DNA of 40,834 nt, from the NCBI GenBank assembly GCA_018262575.1, contig JAGSYU010000040.1, positions 1 through 40,834 on the forward strand, given 5' to 3'. Shown in pieces: positions 33,759 to 40,834 of the stretch (position 1 is its first letter; every line of letters starts with the position of its first letter). Source of the stretch: Pseudomonadota bacterium (GTDB taxonomy: Bacteria > Pseudomonadota > Alphaproteobacteria > Rhizobiales > Pleomorphomonadaceae). The notes below the pieces were generated by a model. That model did not search any database and was not told where the DNA came from. It saw only the letters and a program-made list of their open reading frames with translations. The translations under genes and the position numbers were made by a program.

Positions 33759-35129
33759 ATGGCGACCGACATTCTGATCGTTGACGACGAAGCCGACATT
33801 CGCGAGCTCGTTGCAGGCATCCTGGAGGACGAGGGCCACGGTACCCGGACGGCCGGCGACTCTGACAAGGCCTTCCAGGCGATTGCCGAGCGACGTCCGC
33901 AGATGATTTTCCTTGATATCTGGCTGCAGGGCAGCCGCATGGACGGCCTGCAGCTGCTCGACGAGATCAAGGCCGGCAATCCGGACGTGCCGGTGGTGAT
34001 GATCTCCGGCCATGGCAATGTCGAGACGGCGGTGTCGGCCATCAAGCGCGGCGCCTATGACTATATCGAGAAGCCGTTCAAGGCCGATCGCCTGGTGCTG
34101 ATCGCCGAAAGGGCGCTGGAATCGTCGCGCCTCAAGCGCGAGATTCGTGAGCTGCAGATCCGCTCCGATCGCCAGGAAGGCATCGTCGGCGGTTCGTCGG
34201 TGGTCAACCAACTCCGCAACACCATCGATCGCGTTGCGCCCACCAACAGCCGCGTGCTGATCTCCGGCCCGTCAGGGTCCGGCAAGGAATCGGTGGCGCG
34301 CGCCATCCATGAGCGCTCGCACCGGGCCGCTGGCCCGTTCGTGGTGTTGAACGCTTCGGCCTTCTCGCCCGACCGCATGGAAATCGAACTGTTCGGCAGC
34401 GAGTCCGACGACGACGGCAAGCGTAAGGTCGGCGCGCTCGAGGAGGCGCACGGCGGCACGCTCTATCTCGACGAGATCGGCGACATGCCGCGCGAGATGC
34501 AGAACCGCATGGTGCGCGTCCTTGTCGACCAGGCCTTCGAGCGGGTGGGCGGCACCCAGAAGGTGCACGTCGACGTGCGTTACGTTTCCTCGACCGCCCG
34601 TGATCTTGAGCGCGAGATCGCCGAGGGCCACTTCCGCGAGGACCTGTTCCACCGCCTCGCCGTCGTGCCGGTGCGTGTGCCGGGTCTGTCGGAGCGACGC
34701 GAGGACATTCCTTTCCTCATCGAACAGATGATGCACCAGATATCCAGGGCCACCGGCCTGCCTGTCCGGCGCATCGGCGAGGACGCCATGGCCGTGCTGC
34801 AATCGCACGACTGGCCGGGCAATCTCCGCCAGCTTCGCAACAACGTCGAGCGGCTGATGATCCTGACGCGCGGCGATCCGGAAGCGGTGATCACCGCCGA
34901 CCTGCTGCCGTCGGAGATCGGCACCTTGCTGCCATCGCTGCCGTCCGGCTCGGGCGGCGAGCACCTGATGGCGCTGCCGCTGAGGGAAGCGCGCGAAATC
35001 TTCGAGCGGGAGTATCTGAAGGCCCAGCTCAACCGTTTCGGCGGCAATATCTCGCGCACCGCCGAGTTCGTCGGCATGGAGCGTTCGGCGCTGCATCGGA
35101 AGCTGAAGAGCCTGGCGATCGCCGGTTGA
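33759..35129 (+). CDS. ntrX: Response regulator NtrX
   Basis: A 456-residue partner of NtrY. Residues 1-120 form the receiver domain with acidic VDDEAD and the phosphorylated Asp53 in MIFLDIWLQG. Residues about 140-370 form an AAA+ domain with Walker A GPSGSGKESVAR and Walker B TLYLDEIGDM. Residues about 415-456 are a Fis-type helix-turn-helix (NRFGGNISRTAEFVGMERSA). The sigma-54-contacting GAFTGA loop is replaced by GSESDDDGKRKVGAL, as described for alphaproteobacterial NtrX, so it is not expected to activate sigma-54 promoters in the classical way. AGGAAAC precedes the ATG. It ends seven bases from the converging DUF930 gene. Confidence 0.95.
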   Translation: MATDILIVDDEADIRELVAGILEDEGHGTRTAGDSDKAFQAIAERRPQMIFLDIWLQGSRMDGLQLLDEIKAGNPDVPVVMISGHGNVETAVSAIKRGAYDYIEKPFKADRLVLIAERALESSRLKREIRELQIRSDRQEGIVGGSSVVNQLRNTIDRVAPTNSRVLISGPSGSGKESVARAIHERSHRAAGPFVVLNASAFSPDRMEIELFGSESDDDGKRKVGALEEAHGGTLYLDEIGDMPREMQNRMVRVLVDQAFERVGGTQKVHVDVRYVSSTARDLEREIAEGHFREDLFHRLAVVPVRVPGLSERREDIPFLIEQMMHQISRATGLPVRRIGEDAMAVLQSHDWPGNLRQLRNNVERLMILTRGDPEAVITADLLPSEIGTLLPSLPSGSGGEHLMALPLREAREIFEREYLKAQLNRFGGNISRTAEFVGMERSALHRKLKSLAIAG

Positions 35130-35136
35130 GGTGACG

Positions 35137-35829
35137 TCAGTCGGTGGGGTCGCCGTCGACCTGTTCGGGCAGGGAATCCTGCTCCCATTCCTCTTTGGGA
35201 ATAAGCTGGCCGAGCTTGAAAGCGAAGGCCGCGATGCGGCTGAGGTCGGGCTGCGAGGCGCAACTGAACGATAGCCGATACCACCTCCCTCCGGCGTGGA
35301 CGGCGGCACCCGGCGCTTCGATTGACGTTGCCGTCAGCGACGGATCGGCCGTCGCATAGGCGACGACGTGATCGGCAACGAAGCCGGCCCTCCACCGCTT
35401 CAGCTGCTCCAGTGCTTCAATGTTGCAGAGCTGGATCAGCCGTTCATCGCTGCCGAGCGAGGAGAGCGTTTCGCGGGTTTTTCGATTGCGAGGATCGTCG
35501 AGCACGGCGGCGGCAAAATACTCCGTGGCCGTGACGCGTGCGCTTGAGGACGGGCGGGCTCTTCGGACGGGTGACCGGTCGGCGGTCTCCGACGGGGCGG
35601 TGGTGGGTGGAACGGCCCCGGCATCAGGTGTCGGCCGGACCGTCGACGGAGCGGTCATCACCACCTCGATTGCCGAGAGCAGCGGCGGCGCCACGGATAG
35701 ATGGCGAGGCGCTTCCAGAGCGAGGAGCGCAAGAAGCGCAGCGTGGCCGAGCACGGACAACGCCGTCGCGGGCCGCGGCCATGGCTGCACTGTCTCCCCC
35801 TCCGGATTGCCTGTCTCACCGGCATCCAT
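35137..35829 (-). CDS. DUF930 domain protein
   Basis: A 230-residue protein with one hydrophobic segment near the N-terminus (ALSVLGHAALLALLALEA), a Pro/Thr/Ser-rich linker and a C-terminal DUF930 domain with LGSDERLIQLCNIEALEQL, FVADHVVAYATAD and WYRLSFSCAS. The layout is TonB-like: a short cytoplasmic start, one helix, then a periplasmic domain; two cysteines could form a disulfide. ATG at 35829 is chosen because GAAGG lies 6 nt upstream; a GTG at 35892 would add 21 basic residues without a ribosome-binding site. DUF930 proteins are common in Hyphomicrobiales and uncharacterised. Confidence 0.78.
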   Translation of the reverse strand: MDAGETGNPEGETVQPWPRPATALSVLGHAALLALLALEAPRHLSVAPPLLSAIEVVMTAPSTVRPTPDAGAVPPTTAPSETADRSPVRRARPSSSARVTATEYFAAAVLDDPRNRKTRETLSSLGSDERLIQLCNIEALEQLKRWRAGFVADHVVAYATADPSLTATSIEAPGAAVHAGGRWYRLSFSCASQPDLSRIAAFAFKLGQLIPKEEWEQDSLPEQVDGDPTD

Positions 35830-36069
35830 CGCCGGCCTTCGTGGCGGTTTGGCGACCTGACCCGCCCGTTTCGCCGGTTGTCGACCGGACACGATGTCGT
35901 GATCGACGGGCCGAAGCGGCCGGCTGCCACCTTTGACCTATTGCGCGATTTCCGAGACTCATTTCGCAGCAGTGAAGGGCAGGCTGTTCACCCTCCTTTT
36001 ACCACGTTGGTCCAGACTCGCCGCTGAGGGAACAGGACGTTTCCGCTGCCTTGCGTGAGTTTGTTGCGT

Positions 36070-36408
36070 ATGATCACCCGCCAGTATCGCCCGTCTTGGC
36101 TCCGCCGCCTGATCCTTCCCGCCGTGACCGCCGTTTTCCTTGGCTATTTCGGCTATCACGCCGTCAATGGCGAATATGGCATGGTCGGCCGCGCCCGCTT
36201 CGAGAGCCGCACCCAGGAGCTCAACGCCGAACTGGCCCGCCTCACGGCCGAGAAGGTGGCGCTGGAAGCGCATGTCAGGCTGCTGCGCCCGTCCAGCCTC
36301 GACCAGGATATGGTCGACGAGCGAGCGCGTGTCCAGCTGTCCGTGGTCAACCCCAATGAAGTGGTGATCATGGATTTTGACAAGCTCGCGCAGGCTAAAA
36401 GCAATTGA
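36070..36408 (+). CDS. ftsB: Septum formation initiator family protein (FtsB/DivIC-like)
   Basis: A 112-residue bitopic membrane protein: a short basic N-terminus (MITRQYRPSWLRRL), one helix at about 14-32 (ILPAVTAVFLGYFGYHAV), then a coiled coil at about 42-75 (RTQELNAELARLTAEKVALE) and a short tail. This is the FtsB/DivIC pattern; FtsB links FtsL and FtsQ in the divisome. Its position directly before pdhA is conserved in rhizobia. A GTG at 36055 is an alternative start with equally weak ribosome-binding context. Confidence 0.85.
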   Translation: MITRQYRPSWLRRLILPAVTAVFLGYFGYHAVNGEYGMVGRARFESRTQELNAELARLTAEKVALEAHVRLLRPSSLDQDMVDERARVQLSVVNPNEVVIMDFDKLAQAKSN

Positions 36409-36428
36409 GATGTCTTCATTTTTTCTGA

Positions 36429-36449
36429 ATTAACTTGATTTCAGTTAAT
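36429..36449. promoter_or_regulatory. ATTAACT inverted repeat upstream of pdhA
   Basis: ATTAACT (36429-36435) and AGTTAAT (36443-36449) are exact inverted arms with a 7-nt spacer, in an AT-rich island 32 nt upstream of the pdhA -35 candidate. It could be an activator or repressor site. Confidence 0.45.
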
Positions 36450-36480
36450 CTGATCGTCCAGCGATGCGGCTTTCGCATGA

Positions 36481-36509
36481 TTGACATGCGGCCAAAACCT
36501 TGACTTGCT
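36481..36509 (+). promoter_or_regulatory. Candidate pdh operon promoter
   Basis: TTGACA (36481-36486) is a perfect -35. CTTGCT (36504-36509) at 17 nt is a weak -10. Transcription from here would begin close to the leader hairpins. Confidence 0.4.
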
Positions 36510-36522
36510 CCCGGGAAAGGGG

Positions 36523-36565
36523 TTCCGTCGGTTCCTCTACGGAATAATCCCGATATGGGAGGAAC
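36523..36565 (+). promoter_or_regulatory. pdhA leader with alternative hairpins over the ribosome-binding site
   Basis: GTTCCTC (36531-36537) is the exact complement of GAGGAAC (36559-36565), which contains the pdhA Shine-Dalgarno. The alternative pair TTCCGT (36523-36528)/ACGGAA (36539-36544) would place GTTCCTC in a loop and free the ribosome-binding site. It is a possible translational switch; no known riboswitch class is matched. Confidence 0.4.
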
Positions 36566-36570
36566 GATCA

Positions 36571-37641
36571 ATGGCTGTACGACCGGCGACAGAGAAGCGC
36601 AGCCGCGCTTCGTCCGCGCCCTCCAGGACGCAGAAGTCCGGCAAGACCTCCAACCCGACCGTCAACTATCAGGTCGCCGAATTCGACAAGGACGACGAGT
36701 TCAAAGCCTACCGCGACATGCTGCTGATCCGGCGCTTCGAAGAGAAGGCCGGCCAGCTCTATGGCATGGGGCTGATCGGTGGCTTCTGTCATCTCTACAT
36801 CGGCCAGGAAGCGGTGGTCATCGGCATCCAGAAGGCGCTGCGCACCGGCGAGGATCAGATTACCACCTCCTACCGTGACCATGGCCACATGCTGGCCTGC
36901 GGCATGGACCCCAAGGGTGTCATGGCCGAACTGACCGGCCGCCGCGGCGGCTATTCGCGCGGCAAGGGCGGCTCGATGCACATGTTCAGCCGCGAGAAGC
37001 AGTTCTTCGGCGGCCACGGTATCGTCGGCGCCCAGGTGCCGATCGGCGCCGGCCTGGCCTTCGCCGACAAGTATCGCGGCACGGATAATGTGTCGGTGGT
37101 CTATTTCGGCGACGGCGCCGCCAACCAGGGTCAGGTCTACGAGACCTTCAACATGGCGCAGCTGTGGAAGCTGCCGGTGATCTTCGTCATCGAGAACAAC
37201 CGGTACGCCATGGGCACCTCGGTCAGCCGTTCGTCGGCGCAGACCGATTTTGCCAAGCGCGGCGAGAGCTTCAACATTCCCGGCGAGCAGGTGGACGGCA
37301 TGGACGTCCGCGCCGTCAAGGCGGCGGCCGACCGGGCCGTCGAATGGGCGCGGGCCGGCAATGGCCCTTATATCCTTGAAATGCAGACCTACCGCTATCG
37401 TGGACACTCGATGTCCGACCCGGCCAAGTACCGCACCAAGGACGAAGTGCAGAAGATGCGCGACGAGCGCGATCCGATCGAGCAGGTCAGGAAGCGACTG
37501 GTCGAGAAGGGCTGGGCCAGCGAGGACGATCTCAAGGAGATCGACAAGACTGTGCGCGCCGTGGTGACGGAAGCGGCTGACTTCGCCTCCGCCGATGCCG
37601 AGCCGGATCCGTCCGAGCTTTGGACCGACATTCTTCGCTGA
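36571..37641 (+). CDS. pdhA: Pyruvate dehydrogenase E1 component, alpha subunit
   Basis: The 356-residue alpha chain of the heterotetrameric E1 that decarboxylates pyruvate. Thiamine-diphosphate binding is shown by the GDGAANQGQVYETFNMAQLW motif and the following NNRYAMGTS. The phosphorylation-loop region reads YRYRGHSMSDPAKYR. The N-terminal 30 residues are Ser/Lys-rich and low in complexity. GGGAGGAAC precedes the ATG and may be sequestered by an upstream hairpin. pdhB follows after 21 nt, in the order typical of alphaproteobacteria with alpha/beta-type E1. Confidence 0.97.
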   Translation: MAVRPATEKRSRASSAPSRTQKSGKTSNPTVNYQVAEFDKDDEFKAYRDMLLIRRFEEKAGQLYGMGLIGGFCHLYIGQEAVVIGIQKALRTGEDQITTSYRDHGHMLACGMDPKGVMAELTGRRGGYSRGKGGSMHMFSREKQFFGGHGIVGAQVPIGAGLAFADKYRGTDNVSVVYFGDGAANQGQVYETFNMAQLWKLPVIFVIENNRYAMGTSVSRSSAQTDFAKRGESFNIPGEQVDGMDVRAVKAAADRAVEWARAGNGPYILEMQTYRYRGHSMSDPAKYRTKDEVQKMRDERDPIEQVRKRLVEKGWASEDDLKEIDKTVRAVVTEAADFASADAEPDPSELWTDILR

Positions 37642-37662
37642 CAGCGCCGAGAGGTTTTGAAA

Positions 37663-39048
37663 ATGGCAATCGATATCCTGATGCCGGCGCTGTCGCCGAC
37701 CATGGAAGAAGGCACGCTCACCAAATGGCTGAAGAAGGTGGGCGATACCGTGAAGTCCGGCGATGTGATCGCCGAGATCGAGACCGATAAGGCGACCATG
37801 GAGATCGAAGCCGTCGACGAGGGCAAGCTCCTCGAAATCCTGGTCGCCGATGGCACCGAGGGTGTGAAGGTCAACGCGGTGATTGCCCGCGTCGGCGAGG
37901 AAGGCGAAACGGTTGCCGCGAAACCGGAAGCGGGCGAAGCGCCGAAGCCGGCTGCTCAAGCGGCCCCTGCCGAAAAGTCGCAGCCGATGGCACAGGCCTC
38001 AAGCACGGTGCCGGCGGCACCTGCCGTCAAGGCGGAAGCCGATCCCGATATCCCCTCGGGCACGCAGTTCGAGAGCAAGACGGTGCGCGAGGCGCTGCGC
38101 GAGGCGATGGCCGAGGAGATGCGGCGCGACGGCGACGTGTTCCTGATGGGTGAGGAGGTCGCCGAGTATCAGGGCGCCTACAAGATCTCGCAGGGGCTGC
38201 TGGACGAGTTCGGCGCTAGGCGCGTCATCGATACGCCGATCACCGAGCACGGCTTTGCCGGCATCGGTGTTGGTGCCGCCTTTGCCGGTCTGAAGCCGAT
38301 CGTCGAGTTCATGACCTTCAATTTCGCCATGCAGGCGATCGACCAGATCATCAACTCGGCAGCCAAGACGCTGTACATGTCCGGCGGCCAGATGGGTTGC
38401 CCGATCGTCTTCCGCGGCCCCAACGGCGCCGCCGCCCGCGTCGGCGCCCAGCACAGCCAGGACTATTCCGCCTGGTATGGCATGATCCCCGGCCTCAAGG
38501 TGGTGATGCCGTATTCAGCCGCCGACGCCAAGGGCCTGCTCAAGGCGGCGATCCGCGATCCCAACCCGGTAATCTTCCTTGAGAACGAGGTGCTCTACGG
38601 CCATCATTTCGATGTGCCGAAGCTCGACGACTACGTGCTGCCGATCGGCAAGGCGCGCATCCACAAGGCCGGCAAGGACGTCACCATCGTCTCCTTCGGC
38701 ATGGGCATGTCCTATGCGATCAAGGCGGCGGAAGAGCTGGCCGGCCTCGGCATCGACGCCGAGGTGATCGACCTCAGGACCATCCGTCCGATGGACGTCG
38801 AGACGGTGGTCAACTCGGTCAAGAAGACCGGCCGCTGCGTGACCGTCGAGGAAGGCTGGCCGCAGGGTTCGGTGGGCTCCGAACTCGCCTACCAGATCCA
38901 GGCCAATGTCTTCGATTATCTCGACGCGCCGGTTGGCCGGGTCACCGGCAAGGACGTGCCGATGCCCTACGCGGCCAACCTCGAGAAGCTCGCCCTGCCG
39001 ACCATAGGCGACGTGATCGAGGCCGTGCGCGCCGTCACCTATCGCTGA
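37663..39048 (+). CDS. pdhB: Pyruvate dehydrogenase E1 beta subunit with N-terminal lipoyl domain
   Basis: A 461-residue beta chain. Residues 1-80 are a lipoyl domain ([20 protein letters not shown], with the lipoylated Lys in [13 protein letters not shown]), joined by an Ala/Pro-rich linker (about 85-130) to the transketolase-like beta domain (about 137-455, [37 protein letters not shown]). A lipoyl domain on E1 beta is a known alphaproteobacterial (rhizobial) trait and suggests extra swinging arms in the complex. ATG at 37663 has GAGAGG upstream; the TTG two codons earlier is less likely. pdhC follows after 11 nt. Confidence 0.96.
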   Translation: MAIDILMPALSPTMEEGTLTKWLKKVGDTVKSGDVIAEIETDKATMEIEAVDEGKLLEILVADGTEGVKVNAVIARVGEEGETVAAKPEAGEAPKPAAQAAPAEKSQPMAQASSTVPAAPAVKAEADPDIPSGTQFESKTVREALREAMAEEMRRDGDVFLMGEEVAEYQGAYKISQGLLDEFGARRVIDTPITEHGFAGIGVGAAFAGLKPIVEFMTFNFAMQAIDQIINSAAKTLYMSGGQMGCPIVFRGPNGAAARVGAQHSQDYSAWYGMIPGLKVVMPYSAADAKGLLKAAIRDPNPVIFLENEVLYGHHFDVPKLDDYVLPIGKARIHKAGKDVTIVSFGMGMSYAIKAAEELAGLGIDAEVIDLRTIRPMDVETVVNSVKKTGRCVTVEEGWPQGSVGSELAYQIQANVFDYLDAPVGRVTGKDVPMPYAANLEKLALPTIGDVIEAVRAVTYR

Positions 39049-39059
39049 GGAGAGATAAA

Positions 39060-40391
39060 ATGCCGATCAAGATCCTGATGCCGGCGCTCTCTCCCACCAT
39101 GGAGACGGGCAACCTGACCAAGTGGAACGTCAAGGTGGGCGATGCCGTGAAATCCGGCACGGTGCTCGCCGAGATCGAGACCGACAAGGCGACCATGGAG
39201 GTCGAGGCGGTCGACGAGGGTATCGTCGCCAAGCTGGTGGTGGCTGAGGGCGCGGCCGACGTGCCGGTCAACGCGGTGATCGCCATCCTTGCTGAAGAGG
39301 GCGAGGATGTCGCCGCTGCCGCGGCAACCGCCGAGGGGGCGGCTCCGGTTGAGGCCAAGGCGGAAACGCCGAAAGCCGAAGTTCAGACACCGGAAGCGCC
39401 CAAGGCAGAGGTTCCCAAGCAAGAGGCTCCGAAGGCGGTAGCCGCCACGGCGGCAGAGGGCGTGCGCGTCTTCGCTTCGCCGCTGGCGCGTCGGGTCGCC
39501 AAGGAGAAGGGGCTCGACCTCAAGTCCGTCAAGGGCTCGGGGCCGAAGGGTCGCATCATTCTGCGCGATGTCGAAGCGGTCGAGGCCGCGCCGAAGCCGG
39601 TGGCTCCGCAGGCATCAGCCCCGGCCGCTGCACCGGCCCCGAAACCGGCCGGTGCCAGCGACGAGATGACGCTGAAGCTGTTCGATCCCAACAGCTACGA
39701 GCTGATCCCGCACGACGGCATGCGCAAGACCATCGCCCGCCGCCTCACTGAGTCCAAGCAGACGGTGCCGCACTTCTACGTCACCGTCGACGTCGAGCTC
39801 GACGCGCTGCTCGCCCTGCGCAAGGACATCAACGATGCGGCGCCGACCAGCGATGGCAAGCCGGCCTACAAGGTGTCGGTCAACGACATGGTGATCAAGG
39901 CCTATGCGCTGGCGCTGAAGGCGGTGCCGGACGCCCATGTCTCGTGGACCGACGGCGGCATGCTGAAGCATCGCCACGCTGACGTCGGTGTCGCCGTGTC
40001 GATCCCCGGCGGCCTGATCACGCCGATCGTCCGCAAGGCCGACGAGAAGAGCCTGTCCACCATCTCCAACGAGGTGAAGGATCTGGCTCGCCGCGCCAAG
40101 GATCGCAAGCTGAAGCCGGAAGAATACCAGGGCGGCACCACCTCGGTGTCCAACCTCGGCATGTTCGGCGTCAAGGACTTTGCGGCCGTCATCAACCCGC
40201 CGCATGCCACCATCCTGGCGGTGGGGGCCGGAGAGCAGCGGGCGGTGGTGAAGAACGGCGCGCTTGCCGTCGCCACCGTGATGAGCGTCACGCTCTCCAC
40301 CGATCACCGCGCCGTCGATGGCGCGCTCGGTGCGGAACTGCTCAGGGCGTTCAGGGGCTTCATCGAGAAGCCGATGTCGATGCTGGTGTGA
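39060..40391 (+). CDS. pdhC: Dihydrolipoamide acetyltransferase (E2) of pyruvate dehydrogenase
   Basis: The 443-residue E2 core enzyme that transfers the acetyl group to CoA. It has one lipoyl domain (1-80, [13 protein letters not shown]), a Lys/Ala/Pro-rich linker, a peripheral subunit-binding domain (about 137-180, ASPLARRVAKEKGLDLKSVK and GPKGRIILRDVE) and the catalytic domain (about 215-443), ending with the active-site motif STDHRAVDGALGAELL. The first 70 residues closely resemble the lipoyl domain of pdhB, which points to duplication within the operon. AGGAGAG precedes the ATG. Confidence 0.97.
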   Translation: MPIKILMPALSPTMETGNLTKWNVKVGDAVKSGTVLAEIETDKATMEVEAVDEGIVAKLVVAEGAADVPVNAVIAILAEEGEDVAAAAATAEGAAPVEAKAETPKAEVQTPEAPKAEVPKQEAPKAVAATAAEGVRVFASPLARRVAKEKGLDLKSVKGSGPKGRIILRDVEAVEAAPKPVAPQASAPAAAPAPKPAGASDEMTLKLFDPNSYELIPHDGMRKTIARRLTESKQTVPHFYVTVDVELDALLALRKDINDAAPTSDGKPAYKVSVNDMVIKAYALALKAVPDAHVSWTDGGMLKHRHADVGVAVSIPGGLITPIVRKADEKSLSTISNEVKDLARRAKDRKLKPEEYQGGTTSVSNLGMFGVKDFAAVINPPHATILAVGAGEQRAVVKNGALAVATVMSVTLSTDHRAVDGALGAELLRAFRGFIEKPMSMLV

Positions 40392-40501
40392 CGGAGTTCT
40401 TCCGTCGTCCGTTTCGGGAGGCGGTTGCCGGCAGAACCGGCGCCGCCTGCTTCCGGCGCGAGGCTTGTCCCGCGCCGCACCCAGATTGAAGGCATAGACC
40501 T

Positions 40502-40834
40502 ATGTCCCAGTATGACATCCTGATTATCGGCTCCGGACCGGGCGGCTATGTCGCCGCCATCCGGGCCGCCCAGCTCGGCCTCAAGGTCGGCGTCGTCGAA
40601 CGCGCCTATGTCGGCGGCATCTGCCCCAATTGGGGCTGCATCCCCGCCAAGGCCCTGCTGCGCTCGGCTGAGATCTTCCACTATATCGAGCACGCCGCCG
40701 ACTATGGCCTCAAGGCCGAGAAGCCGGGCGCCGACGTCGCCGCCATCGTCAAGCGGTCGCGCGGCATCGCCCAGCAGATGAGCCAGGGCGTCGGCTTCCT
40801 CTTGAAGAAGAACAAGGTCGACCTGATCTGGGGC
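40502..40834 (+). CDS. lpdA: Dihydrolipoyl dehydrogenase (E3), 3' partial
   Basis: The first 111 codons of the flavoprotein that reoxidises dihydrolipoamide. The FAD motif ILIIGSGPGGYVAAIRAAQL and the redox-active disulfide region GGICPNWGCIPAKALLRSAE (Cys-x4-Cys) are present. The sequence runs to the window edge without a stop. GAAGG lies about 10 nt upstream of the ATG. The 110-nt gap after pdhC contains a GCCGG/CCGGC hairpin but no strong terminator, so it is likely part of the pdh operon. Confidence 0.95.
   Translation, partial: MSQYDILIIGSGPGGYVAAIRAAQLGLKVGVVERAYVGGICPNWGCIPAKALLRSAEIFHYIEHAADYGLKAEKPGADVAAIVKRSRGIAQQMSQGVGFLLKKNKVDLIWG

Overview
The window is a GC-rich, densely packed chromosome segment from an alphaproteobacterium, most likely of the order Hyphomicrobiales (Rhizobiales). 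The evidence is the gene neighbourhoods: cytochrome bc1 chaperone - YceD - plsX - fabH - ihfA - MerR - tRNA-Pro; hemB next to a DUF6163 gene and ldtR/ldtP; ntrY-ntrX; and ftsB - pdhA - pdhB (with its own lipoyl domain) - pdhC - lpd. HemB is of the Asp-rich, non-zinc type found in rhizobia. Genus-level placement is not possible from sequence reading alone. No phage, transposase or CRISPR array is visible.

Layout. 1-4.7 kb: conserved housekeeping block (bc1 assembly, 23S rRNA accumulation, fatty acid/phospholipid entry enzymes PlsX and FabH, IHF alpha, a MerR-type regulator, tRNA-Pro-GGG). 4.7-10.8 kb: a sugar phosphotransferase (PTS) locus. A LacI-family repressor is preceded by two identical operator-like sites; it is followed by a triple fusion EIIA-HPr-EI and a PtsG-like IICB permease carrying a second, cysteine-less IIB domain. 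Together they form a complete PEP-to-sugar phosphorylation chain, which is unusual for rhizobia. 10.8-14.1 kb: a three-gene flavoprotein operon (two FAD oxidoreductases plus a DUF1667 iron-sulfur-type protein) resembling anaerobe-type glycerol-3-phosphate dehydrogenases, under a promoter with phased CGAA repeats. 14.1-17.8 kb: exopolysaccharide priming transferase, Wza-like export lipoprotein and a Wzc-like co-polymerase whose kinase domain has lost its Walker A lysine. 17.8-21.6 kb: DUF2842, metY, a small membrane protein coupled to hemB, and DUF6163.

21.6-24.4 kb holds the ldtR regulator and ldtP, an L,D-transpeptidase with a twin-arginine-like signal. Between them lies a 0.7 kb gap containing what looks like an unannotated small RNA: three stem-loops, two with CU-rich anti-Shine-Dalgarno loops, a perfect intrinsic terminator and a CtrA-like box upstream. 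24.4-26.5 kb: two small genes and a broken glyA, which has lost about 109 nt between TCG repeats, removing substrate-binding residues and shifting the frame. 26.6-31.2 kb: pbpC, a CDF metal exporter with three tandem cytoplasmic domains, and kdsD. 31.4-35.1 kb: the ntrY/ntrX two-component pair. 35.1-40.8 kb: DUF930, FtsB-like divisome protein and the pyruvate dehydrogenase operon, whose pdhA leader can form two mutually exclusive hairpins, one covering the ribosome-binding site. The window ends inside lpd.

The items most worth following are the candidate small RNA between ldtR and ldtP, the glyA lesion, the PTS locus with its duplicated IIB domain, the degenerate tyrosine-kinase co-polymerase and the pdhA leader.
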